DNA from: Leifsonia shinshuensis
Lineage (GTDB): Bacteria > Actinomycetota > Actinomycetes > Actinomycetales > Microbacteriaceae
DNA: 64,000 nucleotides
Direction of reading: 5' to 3'
Assembly: GCF_031456835.1 (NCBI RefSeq)
Contig: NZ_JAVDVK010000001.1
Span: 806,001 to 870,000, forward strand
The number at the start of each line of letters is the position of its first letter. The stretch's first letter is position 1. Position numbers and translations under genes: made by a program. This document shows, one piece after another, positions 34,810 through 43,075 of the stretch. A model generated the notes under the pieces. That model worked only from the letters and a program-made list of their open reading frames with translations. It did no database searches and was not told the origin of the DNA.

Positions 34810-35460
34810 ATGCCCCCCTTCGTCGTGGTGCCCTACGACACCGCAGACCCGTCCATCGTCGCGGCGCTCTCGCCCGGCGACCGCGCCCGCCTCGCCGCAT
34901 TGAGCGACGACGCGGGCGCGGAACGGCGTCTGCTCGCGGGCCGGTCGGCCCTGCTGCTGGCCGCCGCCCGGCTGGGCGAGCGCGACATCCTGATCGACGC
35001 CACCTGCCCGGACTGCGGCCGCTCGCACGGTCGGCCCACGGCATCCGGTGCCGAGGCGCCGCTCTATCTCTCGCTCGCGCACGCCGCCGGCGCGGCCTTC
35101 GCCGTGGCGTCCCGCACCCCGGTGGGCATCGACGCGGAGCCCGTAATGACCCCGCCGGCACGGCTCGCCGCCATCGACGCCCTCGCGCCCGGCCGGTCGC
35201 ATCCGCTTCGCCGCTGGACGGCCGCCGAGGCGGTGCTGAAGGCCGACGGCCGGGGCCTTCGCGTCGCACCCGGCGAGGTGCGGCTCGGATTCCGCCGCGC
35301 ACGGCTCGATGACCGGCGATATCGCGTGCGCACCACGCACGCCGCGGGGTGCGTCGTCACCGTCGCCGAGCTGCTGCCTCCGGCGGACGGGCGTGGCGCG
35401 GCGGGCACGCCGGGCCGCCCCGCCACCCTCTACCCGGAGAGCGACGGCAGCCGCGTCTGA
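34810..35460 (+). CDS. 4'-phosphopantetheinyl transferase (Sfp type)
   Basis: This enzyme moves phosphopantetheine from CoA to a carrier-protein serine. The 216-residue protein has the Sfp-type motifs: CPDCGRSHGRP near residue 61, LSLAHAAGAAFAV, GIDAEPV with metal residues Asp108 and Glu110, and RRWTAAEAVLKADGRG with Glu140 and Lys144. The sequence is short for an Sfp-type enzyme but complete. Its 3' end overlaps the convergent M1 peptidase gene by 31 bases (35430-35460). The nearest carrier domain is in the 1338-residue synthetase at 36731-40747, its likely target. A second, AcpS-type enzyme would normally serve AcpP. Confidence 0.85.
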   Translation: MPPFVVVPYDTADPSIVAALSPGDRARLAALSDDAGAERRLLAGRSALLLAAARLGERDILIDATCPDCGRSHGRPTASGAEAPLYLSLAHAAGAAFAVASRTPVGIDAEPVMTPPARLAAIDALAPGRSHPLRRWTAAEAVLKADGRGLRVAPGEVRLGFRRARLDDRRYRVRTTHAAGCVVTVAELLPPADGRGAAGTPGRPATLYPESDGSRV

Positions 35461-36734
35461 CGCAGCCACTCGTCGAAGAACGTCCCCAGCGGCTCCTCGG
35501 CGACGCGCTCGGCCAGCGCCTCGAAGTCGGCGCTCGTGACCGTCCCGAAGCGGTGGATTCGCGTCCACTCGCGCAGCAGGCCGAAGAAGCGCTCGTCGCC
35601 GATGCGGTTCCGCAGCGCGTGCAGCAGGCAGGCTCCGCGCTTGTAGACCCGGTCGTCGAACATCGCGTCCGGTCCCGGGTCGCCGAGCAGCAGGTCCCTG
35701 GGCGCGATCCGCAACCGGGCGTGGTGGGCGCGGGCGTGCGTCGCCGCAGAGAGCCCGCCGGACGCCTCCGACCACAGCCACTCGGCGTAGCAGGCGAACC
35801 CCTCGTTGAGCCAGATGTCGTGCCAGGATGCGAGGCCCACGCTGTTCCCGAACCACTGGTGCGCGAGCTCGTGCGCGATCAGCCGCTCCGACCCTCCGCG
35901 CCCGTCGGCGTGCGTCGACCCGAAGGTCGCCATCGCCTGCGATTCGAGGGGGATCTCCAGCGGGTCCTCGGTGACCACGATCGTGTACGACGGAAACGGA
36001 TAGGGCCCGAAGAGCTCCTGGAAGCTCTCGAGCATCCGCCCCACCGGCTCGAAGTCGTGCAGCACCCGCCGGGCGAGCGCGGGCGGGTAGGCGACAGCCC
36101 ATTCGACACCGGCCGTGTGCCTCCGCTCGAGGGTGTACCGGCCGATCTGCACGGCCGCGAGGTAGGTCGCGGTCGGCTCCTCGCGTTCGAAGACCCAGGT
36201 GCCGCGTCCGCCGCCGACGCTGTGGCTGGTCGGCTCCCCGGTGGCGACGACGGTGTATGCCTGCTCGGTGGTGACGCGGATGCGGTAGGCGGCCTTGTCG
36301 GACGGCCGGTCGTTGCAGGGGAACCACGTTGGCGCGCCGGACGGCTGCGCCGCCACGATTGCGCCGTCGGTGAGCTCCTCCCAGCCCAGGGAGCCCCAGC
36401 GCGTGCGCCGCGGAGCGGGGGAGCCGTCATAGGCCACCTCGACCGTGAACTCGGCGCCAGCCGGGATGGGCGATCCCGGGAGGACGCGCAGATGCGTGGC
36501 GTTCTGCGAGAACCGGACGCGCTTCTGGCCGTCCAGCCGCACGCGCTTCGCCTTCAGGTGCACGAGGTCGAGCACGACGGCGCGCAGCTCGACGGTGGCG
36601 CGCCCACGGATGACCGCGGTGGCGTCCAGCCGGTTGGTCGCGACCCGGTAGTTCAGGTCGAGGTCGTAGCTCAGCACCGAGTAGTCGTGGGTGCCCGACC
36701 GGGGCAGGTAGCTGTGCGGTGGGGCGTCCGTCAT
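35430..36734 (-). CDS. Compact M1-family zinc aminopeptidase
   Basis: The 434-residue protein has the gluzincin site HELAHQW (His288, Glu289, His292) and the third zinc ligand Glu311 in WLNEGFACYAEW, with the exact 18-residue spacing. The exopeptidase motif usually written G-x-M-E-N appears as PLESQAMATFG, and the Tyr/Arg region as VYKRGACLLHALRN. It has the N-terminal saddle and catalytic domains but not the long C-terminal helical domain of larger M1 enzymes. There is no signal peptide. The ATG at 36734 overlaps the synthetase stop (ATGA), so they are co-translated. Poly-lysine-degrading zinc aminopeptidases are known partners of Pls in Streptomyces, which fits this context (inference). Confidence 0.88.
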   Translation of the reverse strand: MTDAPPHSYLPRSGTHDYSVLSYDLDLNYRVATNRLDATAVIRGRATVELRAVVLDLVHLKAKRVRLDGQKRVRFSQNATHLRVLPGSPIPAGAEFTVEVAYDGSPAPRRTRWGSLGWEELTDGAIVAAQPSGAPTWFPCNDRPSDKAAYRIRVTTEQAYTVVATGEPTSHSVGGGRGTWVFEREEPTATYLAAVQIGRYTLERRHTAGVEWAVAYPPALARRVLHDFEPVGRMLESFQELFGPYPFPSYTIVVTEDPLEIPLESQAMATFGSTHADGRGGSERLIAHELAHQWFGNSVGLASWHDIWLNEGFACYAEWLWSEASGGLSAATHARAHHARLRIAPRDLLLGDPGPDAMFDDRVYKRGACLLHALRNRIGDERFFGLLREWTRIHRFGTVTSADFEALAERVAEEPLGTFFDEWLRQTRLPSLSG

Positions 36735-39700
36735 CCGCCGACCCGCGCCCGGTACTCGCGCACCACGACCTCGCGCCACGGGCCGATCGGGTTGCCGCTC
36801 CAGCGGCTGCCCGCGGGGACCGTCTCGCCGCGCATGACGAGCGACGCCGGTCCGACGGTCGCCTCCGGTCCGATGTCGGCGGCCGGCAGGATGACGCTGT
36901 GCGGGCCGAGCGTGCCGCCGCGTTCGATGGTGACCTGGTCCATGCTCATGATTCGATCATGGAACAGGTGCGTCTGCACGACGCAGCCCCGATTCACGGT
37001 GGATGCGTCCCCGAGCGTGACCAGATCCGCCTCCGGCAGCCAATAGCTGTCGATCCAGACGCCGGTGCCGATGCGGGCGCCGAGGCTGCGCAGCCACCAG
37101 ACCAGTGCGGGCGTTCCCGCCGCCGCCCAGGCGAACCAGGGCGCCGCCACCATCTCGGTGAACGTGTCGGAGACCTCGCTGCGCCAGATGAACGACGACC
37201 AGAGCGGATGCTCGCCGGGCTTGAGCCGGCCGAGCAGCGCCCACTTCGCGGCGGTGCTCACGCCCGCCGCGACCGCGCCCGCGAGCAGGAGCACCGGTCC
37301 GCTCAGGACCACCGCCCAGACGGTTCCCCACGCCGTGTCGATCGCCCCGAGCCCGATCACGACGCCCAGCCCGATCGCGCACGTGACGAAGACGGGGACG
37401 ATGCGCAGCAGCTCCCACGCGGTGCGCGCGACGCGCAGGGCCGTCGGGGGCTCGAACGTGCGGCTGAGGTCCGCATCCTGGGCCTGACGGCGGAGCCGCA
37501 CCGGCGGGGAGCCGAGCCACGACGACCCGGCCTTGGCCTTGCGCGGGGCGAACGACAGAACGGCCACGAGGCCGTCGCGCGGCACGCGGTTGCCGGCTCC
37601 GGCCATCCCGGAGTTGCCGAGGAAGGCGCGCGCTCCGATGTCCACCGCGGCGATGCGCACGTACCCGCCGCCGAGCTCGTACGACGCGACAAGCGTGTCG
37701 TCCGCGAGGAACGCGCCGTCGCGGATGCGGGTCATCCGGGGGAGGAGGAGCACCGTCGACGCCTCGACGTCCTTGCCGACGCGCGCTCCGAGCATCCGCA
37801 GCCAGACGGGGGTGAAGAGGCTGGAGTAGAGCGGGAAGAGGACGGTGCGCGCGAGGTCGAGCAACCGCTCGGTCGACCACGCCTGCCAGCCGACGCGGCT
37901 GCGCACCGGGTAGACGCCCTCGCGCATCCCGATGCCCAGCAGGCGCACGAACAGCACCACGCTGACGGCGAGCACCAGCCCGGCCGCCAGGGTGCCCGGG
38001 ACGAGGCCGGCGGCAGCCCGGGCGGCGACGTCGCCCCACGATGCGGCGCCGCGGACGAACGCGGCGACGACCGCCGCGCCGGCCGCGAGCGAGACGACGG
38101 GGACCAGCGAGACGACCAGGGACGCGAGCGCGTACGCGGCCACCCAGCGGGTCCGCCGCGGCGGACGCTCGGCCGGCCACCAGTCGTGCGCACGGCCGAC
38201 GCGCACGGCGGGTGAGCCCGACCAGTTCTGGCCGGCGGGCACGCGGCCGAACACCGCCGAGCCGGGGGCGACCGTCGCGTTCCGGCCGATCTTGGTGCCG
38301 GGCATCAGCGAGCTGCGCGCGCCGACCGCGCTGCCCGCGCCGATCCGGATCTCCCCAATGCGGACGACGTCCCCGTCGATCCAGTACCCGGCGAGGTCCA
38401 CCTCGGGTTCGATGGAGGCGCCGGCGCCGATGCGCAGCATCCCCGTGACCGGCGGCAGTGTGTGGAGGTCGACGCCGCGGTCGATCGTCGCACCCAGCGC
38501 TCGTGCGTAGTAGAGGATCCACGGCGCACCGGCGAGGCTGGCGGCGCCGATCTGGTGCGCCACCTGCTCGGCGAGCCACAGCCGGAGGTGCACGCCGCCC
38601 CCGCGCGGATGGTCGCCGGCCTTGACCCCGGCGAGCAGCAGCCGGGCGGCGACGACGGCGATCGCCATGCGGCCCCACGGAGTGACGAACACGATGAGCC
38701 CCACGATCAGCCAGACCGGGTCGACGACCGGCAGGACGTCGAAGCCGCCGAGCGGGCGCAGCAGGAGGGCCGCCGTCAGCAGGTAGAGGAGCCAGCGGAT
38801 GCCGCCCAGGATGAACAGCGGCACCCCGAGCACGGTCTGCAGTGCGCGCATCCGGAGCGGGGTGGGCGGCACCACGTGGGTGGAGGCGGCGGACGCCGAG
38901 GGCGAGCTCTCGGCCAGCGCCTGCACCATCGCCCCGAAGCGCGGGGTCGCGTAGATGTCGGCGACCGTGATGTCGGGATGCCGCCGGCGGATCAGCGACA
39001 CCAGCTGCGCCGCCGCCAGCGACCCGCCGCCCAGGTCGAAGAAGTTGTCGTCAGGACCCGAGACGGGCAGGCCGAGGACGCTCCGCCAGTCGTCGGCGAG
39101 CGCCCGCGCGATCGGGTCGTCGGTTACGGCACCGTCACCGCCGTCCGCATCCTCGAGCGGCCATGGGAGGGCGGCCTTGTCCACCTTGCCGGAGGTGCGG
39201 ACGGGCAGGTCGTCCACCACCGCGAGAAGCGGCACCAGAGCGGCAGGCAGGGTCTCGCGCAGGTGCGCCAGCGCGGCGCGGCGGTCGAACGCGCCGGCGT
39301 CCGGCACGGCCAGGTAGCCGACCAGCACGTCGTTGCCCGCCGAGGAGCGCCGGACGGCCGCCGCGGCGCCCGAGACGCCCGGCAGCTGCTGGAGCGCCGC
39401 CTCCACTTCGCCGAGCTCGATGCGGCGGCCGCCGAGCTTGACCTGGTCGTCGGCGCGGCCCAGATAGAACAGGCCATCAGGGTCGAAGCGCACCTGGTCG
39501 CCGCTGCGGTAGGCCCGCTCCCAGCCGAGGGACGGCATCGGGGCGTACTTCTCGGCGTCCTTCGCAGGGTCGAGGTAGCGGGCCAGGCCGACGCCGCCGA
39601 TGACGAGCTCGCCGCTGTCGCCGTCCGCGACCGGCGCGCCCTGCGCATCCACCACCGCCAGGTCCCAGCCGTCGAGCGGCAGGCCGATCCGCACCGGCTC

Positions 39701-40747
39701 GCCCGCTATGAGGGGAGCGGCGCAGGCCACCACCGTGGCCTCGGTCGGTCCGTAAGTGTTCCAGACCTCGCGGCCCGGCACGGCGAGCCGGCTCACCAGC
39801 TCCGGCGGGCACGCCTCGCCGCCGAAGATCAGCAGCCGGACGTTGTCGAGCGCATCCACCGGCCACAGCGCCGCGAGCGTCGGAACGGTCGACACGACGG
39901 TGATCCGCCGGGCCGAGAGCCACGGGCCGAGATCCATGCCGGTGCGCACCAGCGACCGCGGGGCCGGCACGAGGCACGCGCCGTGGCCCCAGGCCAGCCA
40001 CATCTCCTCGCACGACGCGTCGAACGCCACGGAGAGGCCGGCGAGCACGCGGTCCTGCGGGCCGATCGGCTCCTCCTGTAGGAACAGCCGCGCCTCGGCA
40101 TCCACGAACGCCGCCGCCGACCGGTGCCGGACGGCGACGCCCTTCGGCGTGCCGGTCGAGCCCGAGGTGAAGATGATCCACGCGTCGTCCTCCGGCGTCG
40201 GCGGTTCGACGACCGGAACGGCGGCGGTGCTCGGATGCGGCGCGGCGGCGGCGAACACCGGCTGCGGCCGCGCCTCTCCGTGCACCTGGAGTCCGGCATC
40301 CGTCAGCACGGCACGCACCGCCGCTTCACCGAAGACCAGCTCGGCGCGCTCCTCGGGGTCGTCCACATCCACCGGCACGTAGGCCGCGCCGGCGGCGAGG
40401 ACGCTCAGGATGGCGAGGTACAGCTCCCGGGTGCCCGAGCTCATCCGCACGCCGACGCGGTCGCCGCGGCTCACCCCGCTCTCGTGCAGGCGGGCGGCCC
40501 CGGCCCAGACCCGGGCCAGCAGCTCCCGGTAACTCAAGGCGCCCGCGGCATCCTCCAGCGCGGAGGCGTCCGGGTAGCGCCGGGCGGTGTCGGTGAGGAT
40601 GTCGATCAGCGTCCGCGGGGGAGGTGCGGCATCCCCGCGCAGCAGCAGCCCGGTAGAAGGACCCGCGGCGCGGACGGGCCCGATCGGGTCGTCCTCGAGC
40701 GGAAGGTCGGCTGTCGGTCGCTGGACCGCGTCGGGCACGTCGGGCAC
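36731..40747 (-). CDS. Pls/PosA-family non-ribosomal peptide synthetase (polylysine-synthetase-like)
   Basis: The 1338-residue membrane enzyme has an adenylation domain (about 20-540) with IIFTSGSTGTPKG, FDASCEEMW, NTYGPTEATVV, YRSGDQVRF and RTSGKVDK; a carrier domain with LGGGSL and Ser576; then six membrane helices in three pairs (near 655-730, 870-950, 1125-1190). Three tandem condensation-like domains with hexapeptide-helix text follow the pairs (about 770-860, 980-1085, 1220-1330). There is no thioesterase or ordinary condensation domain. This is the plan of epsilon-poly-L-lysine synthetase (1319 residues) and PosA. Hand alignment to GrsA gives pocket residues D-A-E-S-I-G-T-V-V-K, close to lysine. 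Product: probably a homopolymer of a basic amino acid (inference). GTG start, leaderless spacing from TAGCGT. Confidence 0.9.
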   Translation of the reverse strand: MPDVPDAVQRPTADLPLEDDPIGPVRAAGPSTGLLLRGDAAPPPRTLIDILTDTARRYPDASALEDAAGALSYRELLARVWAGAARLHESGVSRGDRVGVRMSSGTRELYLAILSVLAAGAAYVPVDVDDPEERAELVFGEAAVRAVLTDAGLQVHGEARPQPVFAAAAPHPSTAAVPVVEPPTPEDDAWIIFTSGSTGTPKGVAVRHRSAAAFVDAEARLFLQEEPIGPQDRVLAGLSVAFDASCEEMWLAWGHGACLVPAPRSLVRTGMDLGPWLSARRITVVSTVPTLAALWPVDALDNVRLLIFGGEACPPELVSRLAVPGREVWNTYGPTEATVVACAAPLIAGEPVRIGLPLDGWDLAVVDAQGAPVADGDSGELVIGGVGLARYLDPAKDAEKYAPMPSLGWERAYRSGDQVRFDPDGLFYLGRADDQVKLGGRRIELGEVEAALQQLPGVSGAAAAVRRSSAGNDVLVGYLAVPDAGAFDRRAALAHLRETLPAALVPLLAVVDDLPVRTSGKVDKAALPWPLEDADGGDGAVTDDPIARALADDWRSVLGLPVSGPDDNFFDLGGGSLAAAQLVSLIRRRHPDITVADIYATPRFGAMVQALAESSPSASAASTHVVPPTPLRMRALQTVLGVPLFILGGIRWLLYLLTAALLLRPLGGFDVLPVVDPVWLIVGLIVFVTPWGRMAIAVVAARLLLAGVKAGDHPRGGGVHLRLWLAEQVAHQIGAASLAGAPWILYYARALGATIDRGVDLHTLPPVTGMLRIGAGASIEPEVDLAGYWIDGDVVRIGEIRIGAGSAVGARSSLMPGTKIGRNATVAPGSAVFGRVPAGQNWSGSPAVRVGRAHDWWPAERPPRRTRWVAAYALASLVVSLVPVVSLAAGAAVVAAFVRGAASWGDVAARAAAGLVPGTLAAGLVLAVSVVLFVRLLGIGMREGVYPVRSRVGWQAWSTERLLDLARTVLFPLYSSLFTPVWLRMLGARVGKDVEASTVLLLPRMTRIRDGAFLADDTLVASYELGGGYVRIAAVDIGARAFLGNSGMAGAGNRVPRDGLVAVLSFAPRKAKAGSSWLGSPPVRLRRQAQDADLSRTFEPPTALRVARTAWELLRIVPVFVTCAIGLGVVIGLGAIDTAWGTVWAVVLSGPVLLLAGAVAAGVSTAAKWALLGRLKPGEHPLWSSFIWRSEVSDTFTEMVAAPWFAWAAAGTPALVWWLRSLGARIGTGVWIDSYWLPEADLVTLGDASTVNRGCVVQTHLFHDRIMSMDQVTIERGGTLGPHSVILPAADIGPEATVGPASLVMRGETVPAGSRWSGNPIGPWREVVVREYRARVGG

Positions 40748-40753
40748 GTCCGC

Positions 40754-40759
40754 ACGCTA
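40754..40759 (-). promoter_or_regulatory. -10 element (TAGCGT) of the Pls-like synthetase gene, leaderless
   Basis: On the minus strand TAGCGT is followed by six bases and the GTG at 40747. No Shine-Dalgarno lies between. Confidence 0.5.
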
Positions 40760-40797
40760 CGGGCGGCGGGTTAAGCGCCGGTGAACGCCGGACGTGG

Positions 40798-41160
40798 TCA
40801 GCCCTCCCCGAGCGCGTGCAGCAGCTGCGCCTTGTTCATCCGCGAGTAGCCCTGGATGCCGCGCGCCTTCGCACGGTCCCGCAGCTCGCGGAAGGTCGGG
40901 ATGCCGGTGCTGGACGCAGGCCCGGCGACGTGCTCGGCCACCGACGTCGCGGACGTGCGCGCCTCCACCGCCGTCTTCTTGGCGCGGCGGACCGCCTTCT
41001 TCGCGTCCTTCGCGGCCTGCGCGAGCCGATCGGCCAGGTCCTCGGCCTCCCGCCGGGTCTTCTTGTCGAGCTTCTTCACGGCCTGTTCGGCCTCGCCGAC
41101 GGCGACGCGCGCCGTCATCAGCGCCTTCTCGGCGGCCTTCTCGGCCTTGCTCTTCGCCAC
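40798..41160 (-). CDS. Basic coiled-coil protein with Rho_N/SAP-like C-terminus
   Basis: The 120-residue protein begins with a Lys/Ala/Glu-rich helical region (about residues 3-75, KAEKAAEKAL repeats, strongly basic) and ends with IPTFRELRDRAKARGIQGYSRMNKAQLLHAL, the helix-extension-helix pattern of Rho N-terminal and SAP-like nucleic-acid modules. It probably binds DNA or RNA. I chose the GTG at 41160, preceded by GGAGG; the longer frame upstream has unrelated composition. It is 50 bases upstream of and on the same strand as the Pls-like gene, though a separate promoter is likely for that. Confidence 0.75.
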   Translation of the reverse strand: MAKSKAEKAAEKALMTARVAVGEAEQAVKKLDKKTRREAEDLADRLAQAAKDAKKAVRRAKKTAVEARTSATSVAEHVAGPASSTGIPTFRELRDRAKARGIQGYSRMNKAQLLHALGEG

Positions 41161-41225
41161 GGTGCCTCCTTCGCAGGTATGCCCCCTCGTGGGGCCAACC
41201 ATACGGGCGCGGGAGGCTTCGCGGG

Positions 41226-41705
41226 CTAGTGGATTTCCGCGTCCTCCTCGAGGTGCGCGAGCAGCGCGTCCAGAATGGGCCGCTGGGCCTTCGTCAGTTT
41301 CGGGCGCGCCTCGTCCAGCGGGAACCAGCGGGCGTCGTCGACCTCCGGGAACGACCTCATACGGCCGGACCGCGGCGGCCACTCCAGCTCGAACGTGTTG
41401 CTGCGCACCGCATCCGGCTGGAACTCGCTCTCGGCGGCGAAGACCACGATCGTCTTGCCGGACCCGGGGAACTCGCCGAGCGGCACGTAGTCGGCGTCGG
41501 GCGGCGGGGTGCCGATCTCCTCCGTGAACTCTCGCCGGGCGGCAGCCAGCTCATCGCCGAGGTCGCCCTCCTCGACGATGCCCTTCGGGAACGACCACGC
41601 GGCTTCGTCTTTGCTGGTCCAGTACGGACCTCCCATATGGGCGATCCACACCTCCACCCCGGCGCGACGGCGGTACAGGAGCAGGGCGGCGCTGCGGACG
41701 GTCAT
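41226..41705 (-). CDS. Nudix hydrolase with extended Nudix box
   Basis: The 159-residue protein has the Nudix fold with AWSFPKGIVEEGDLGDELAAARREFTEEIG. Compared with the usual G-x5-E-x7-R-E-x2-E-E-x-G, the box has two extra residues (GD-LG) between the glycine and the R-E pair. Substrates of this subgroup (diadenosine polyphosphates, nucleotide sugars) cannot be told from sequence. The ATG at 41705 overlaps the K+ channel stop (ATGA at 41702-41705), so the two are co-translated. The C-terminus ends in an acidic helix. Confidence 0.85.
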   Translation of the reverse strand: MTVRSAALLLYRRRAGVEVWIAHMGGPYWTSKDEAAWSFPKGIVEEGDLGDELAAARREFTEEIGTPPPDADYVPLGEFPGSGKTIVVFAAESEFQPDAVRSNTFELEWPPRSGRMRSFPEVDDARWFPLDEARPKLTKAQRPILDALLAHLEEDAEIH

Positions 41706-42415
41706 GAGGCTGCCCTCTCCTCGAGAAGTTCTTTGAGTTCCGCGACCTGGGCCGACAGGGCGACGATCTCGCCGTGCGTCGCCGCCCGCTCGTCCGCTTC
41801 TGTCTCCGCAACCCTTTCGACGATCCACGAGGCGAGGGTCGCGGTGACGATGCCCAGCGTCGCGACGCCGCCGACCATGAGGCCCACGGCGACCAGCCGC
41901 CCGGTTTCGGTGATCGGCGTGAAGTCGCCATATCCCACGGTCGAGATCGTCTCGAATGCCCACCAGACGGCCTGAGGGAACGTGTGGATCGGCGAGGCCG
42001 GCGCCGATCGCTCGGCGTCCAGCACCGCGAGCGCGGCGGTGAAGACGAGCAAAGCAACCGCCCCGGCGACGTACATGATCACCCGCCCGCGAAAGGCGCG
42101 CCCGGCCGTTCGCTGGAGCACTGCAAGCACGGCTAGAAGCCTGAGGAGGCGGAGCGGCCGGAGTGCTGGGAGGACGACGATCGCGAGATCGAGAAGATGC
42201 GTGTAGAACCATCGCCACCTGCGCGGGGCCAGCACTAGGCACACGACATAGTCGATGACGAACGCCGCCCAGGTCACGGCGATCACCGCCTCTGCGGCGG
42301 CCGCGGCCGACCCGGTGAGGTCTCCGATTACCTCCCAGGCGTAGGCGATGAGGAAGAGGAATGCGGCCGCCGTGAGCGGCCAGTCAGCGATTGTGCGCCA
42401 GCGCTCCAGATTCAT
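41702..42415 (-). CDS. Potassium channel family protein
   Basis: The 237-residue membrane protein has six helices. Helix four carries arginines at three-residue steps (RPLRLLRLL), as in voltage sensors, and the pore loop shows the K+ filter ETISTVGYGDFTPIT. A C-terminal coiled coil (VALSAQVAELKELLEER) likely tetramerises the channel. No RCK/TrkA domain follows. The ATG at 42415 lies six bases after TAATGT on the minus strand, suggesting leaderless translation. It is coupled to the downstream Nudix gene and divergent from another Nudix gene. Confidence 0.92.
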   Translation of the reverse strand: MNLERWRTIADWPLTAAAFLFLIAYAWEVIGDLTGSAAAAAEAVIAVTWAAFVIDYVVCLVLAPRRWRWFYTHLLDLAIVVLPALRPLRLLRLLAVLAVLQRTAGRAFRGRVIMYVAGAVALLVFTAALAVLDAERSAPASPIHTFPQAVWWAFETISTVGYGDFTPITETGRLVAVGLMVGGVATLGIVTATLASWIVERVAETEADERAATHGEIVALSAQVAELKELLEERAAS

Positions 42416-42421
42416 GCCATC

Positions 42422-42427
42422 ACATTA
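42422..42427 (-). promoter_or_regulatory. -10 element (TAATGT) of the K+ channel gene, leaderless
   Basis: On the minus strand TAATGT, six bases, then the ATG at 42415. Confidence 0.55.
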
Positions 42428-42479
42428 GGACCGCGCGTCCCCGTGTGACACCTCGTGCATCCGCCCTACCGGGCGCGAC

Positions 42480-42485
42480 TAACGT
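42480..42485 (+). promoter_or_regulatory. -10 element (TAACGT) of the Nudix gene, leaderless
   Basis: TAACGT, six bases, then the GTG at 42492. Confidence 0.5.
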
Positions 42486-42491
42486 GGAGAC

Positions 42492-42950
42492 GTGGACTCG
42501 GGTGACGCGTGGGTGGAAGGGCCGGACGGCCAGCGGTTCTGGGGCCGGTTCGGCGCGGCCGGGCTGCTCGTGCACGACCTGCGGCGCGGGGTGCTGCTGC
42601 AGCACCGGGCGGACTGGAGCCACTTCGGCGGCACCTGGGGGCTTCCGGGAGGCGCGCGGCACGCGGGGGAGAGCGCGGTCGACGGTGCGCTCCGCGAGGC
42701 GGCCGAGGAGGCGGCGGTGCCGCCCGACGCGCTCCACGTGCTGTTCGAGAGCGTGCTCGACCTCGGCTTCTGGTCGTACACGACGGTGGTCGCGCAGGCG
42801 GTGCGCTCGTTCGAGCCGCACATGGCGGACGTCGAGAGCATCGAACTGCGCTGGGTGCCGGTCGACCAGGTGGTGTCGCTGCCGCTGCACCCGGGCTTCG
42901 CCGCGTCCTGGCCGTCGCTGCGCGCGCGCCTGGCCGCCCTGTCGGACTAG
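42492..42950 (+). CDS. Nudix hydrolase
   Basis: The 152-residue protein has a compact Nudix box GGARHAGESAVDGALREAAEEAAV with all metal-binding glutamates; the final glycine of the consensus is alanine. The upstream block LLVHDLRRGVLLQHRADWSHFGGTWGLPGG is typical of ADP-ribose or general NTP-type Nudix enzymes of actinobacteria. The GTG at 42492 follows a TAACGT -10 element by six bases. It is divergent from the channel/Nudix pair, so two Nudix enzymes flank a K+ channel here. Confidence 0.87.
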   Translation: MDSGDAWVEGPDGQRFWGRFGAAGLLVHDLRRGVLLQHRADWSHFGGTWGLPGGARHAGESAVDGALREAAEEAAVPPDALHVLFESVLDLGFWSYTTVVAQAVRSFEPHMADVESIELRWVPVDQVVSLPLHPGFAASWPSLRARLAALSD

Positions 42951-42981
42951 CGCGGCGCGTGCGTCGCCGCTGCCGCGGGCG

Positions 42982-43050
42982 GCGCAACGAGGGGTCGAGA
43001 CACGCCGTTATGGCGCGCGCTTAACGGCGTGTTGCGCCCCCTTGTTGCGC
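42982..43050. repeat. Large two-stage inverted repeat between convergent genes
   Basis: Outer arms GCGCAACGAGGGG (42982-42994) and CCCCTTGTTGCGC (43038-43050) pair over 13 bp with one G-T. Inside them ACACGCCGTTA (43000-43010) pairs perfectly with TAACGGCGTGT (43022-43032). The 11-base loop is GC-rich. The element fills the gap between two convergent genes and could terminate both; no T-run is present. It has the same two-stem layout as the element at 55997-56051. Confidence 0.7.
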
Positions 43051-43075
43051 AAGCGGCGGCGCGCAGCGGCGTGCG

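Noticed and set aside
41163..41382. 74-residue N-terminal extension of the Rho_N-like protein
   Set aside because: The region overlaps the end of the Nudix gene in another frame and contains no family sequence. The GTG at 41160 has a good GGAGG.
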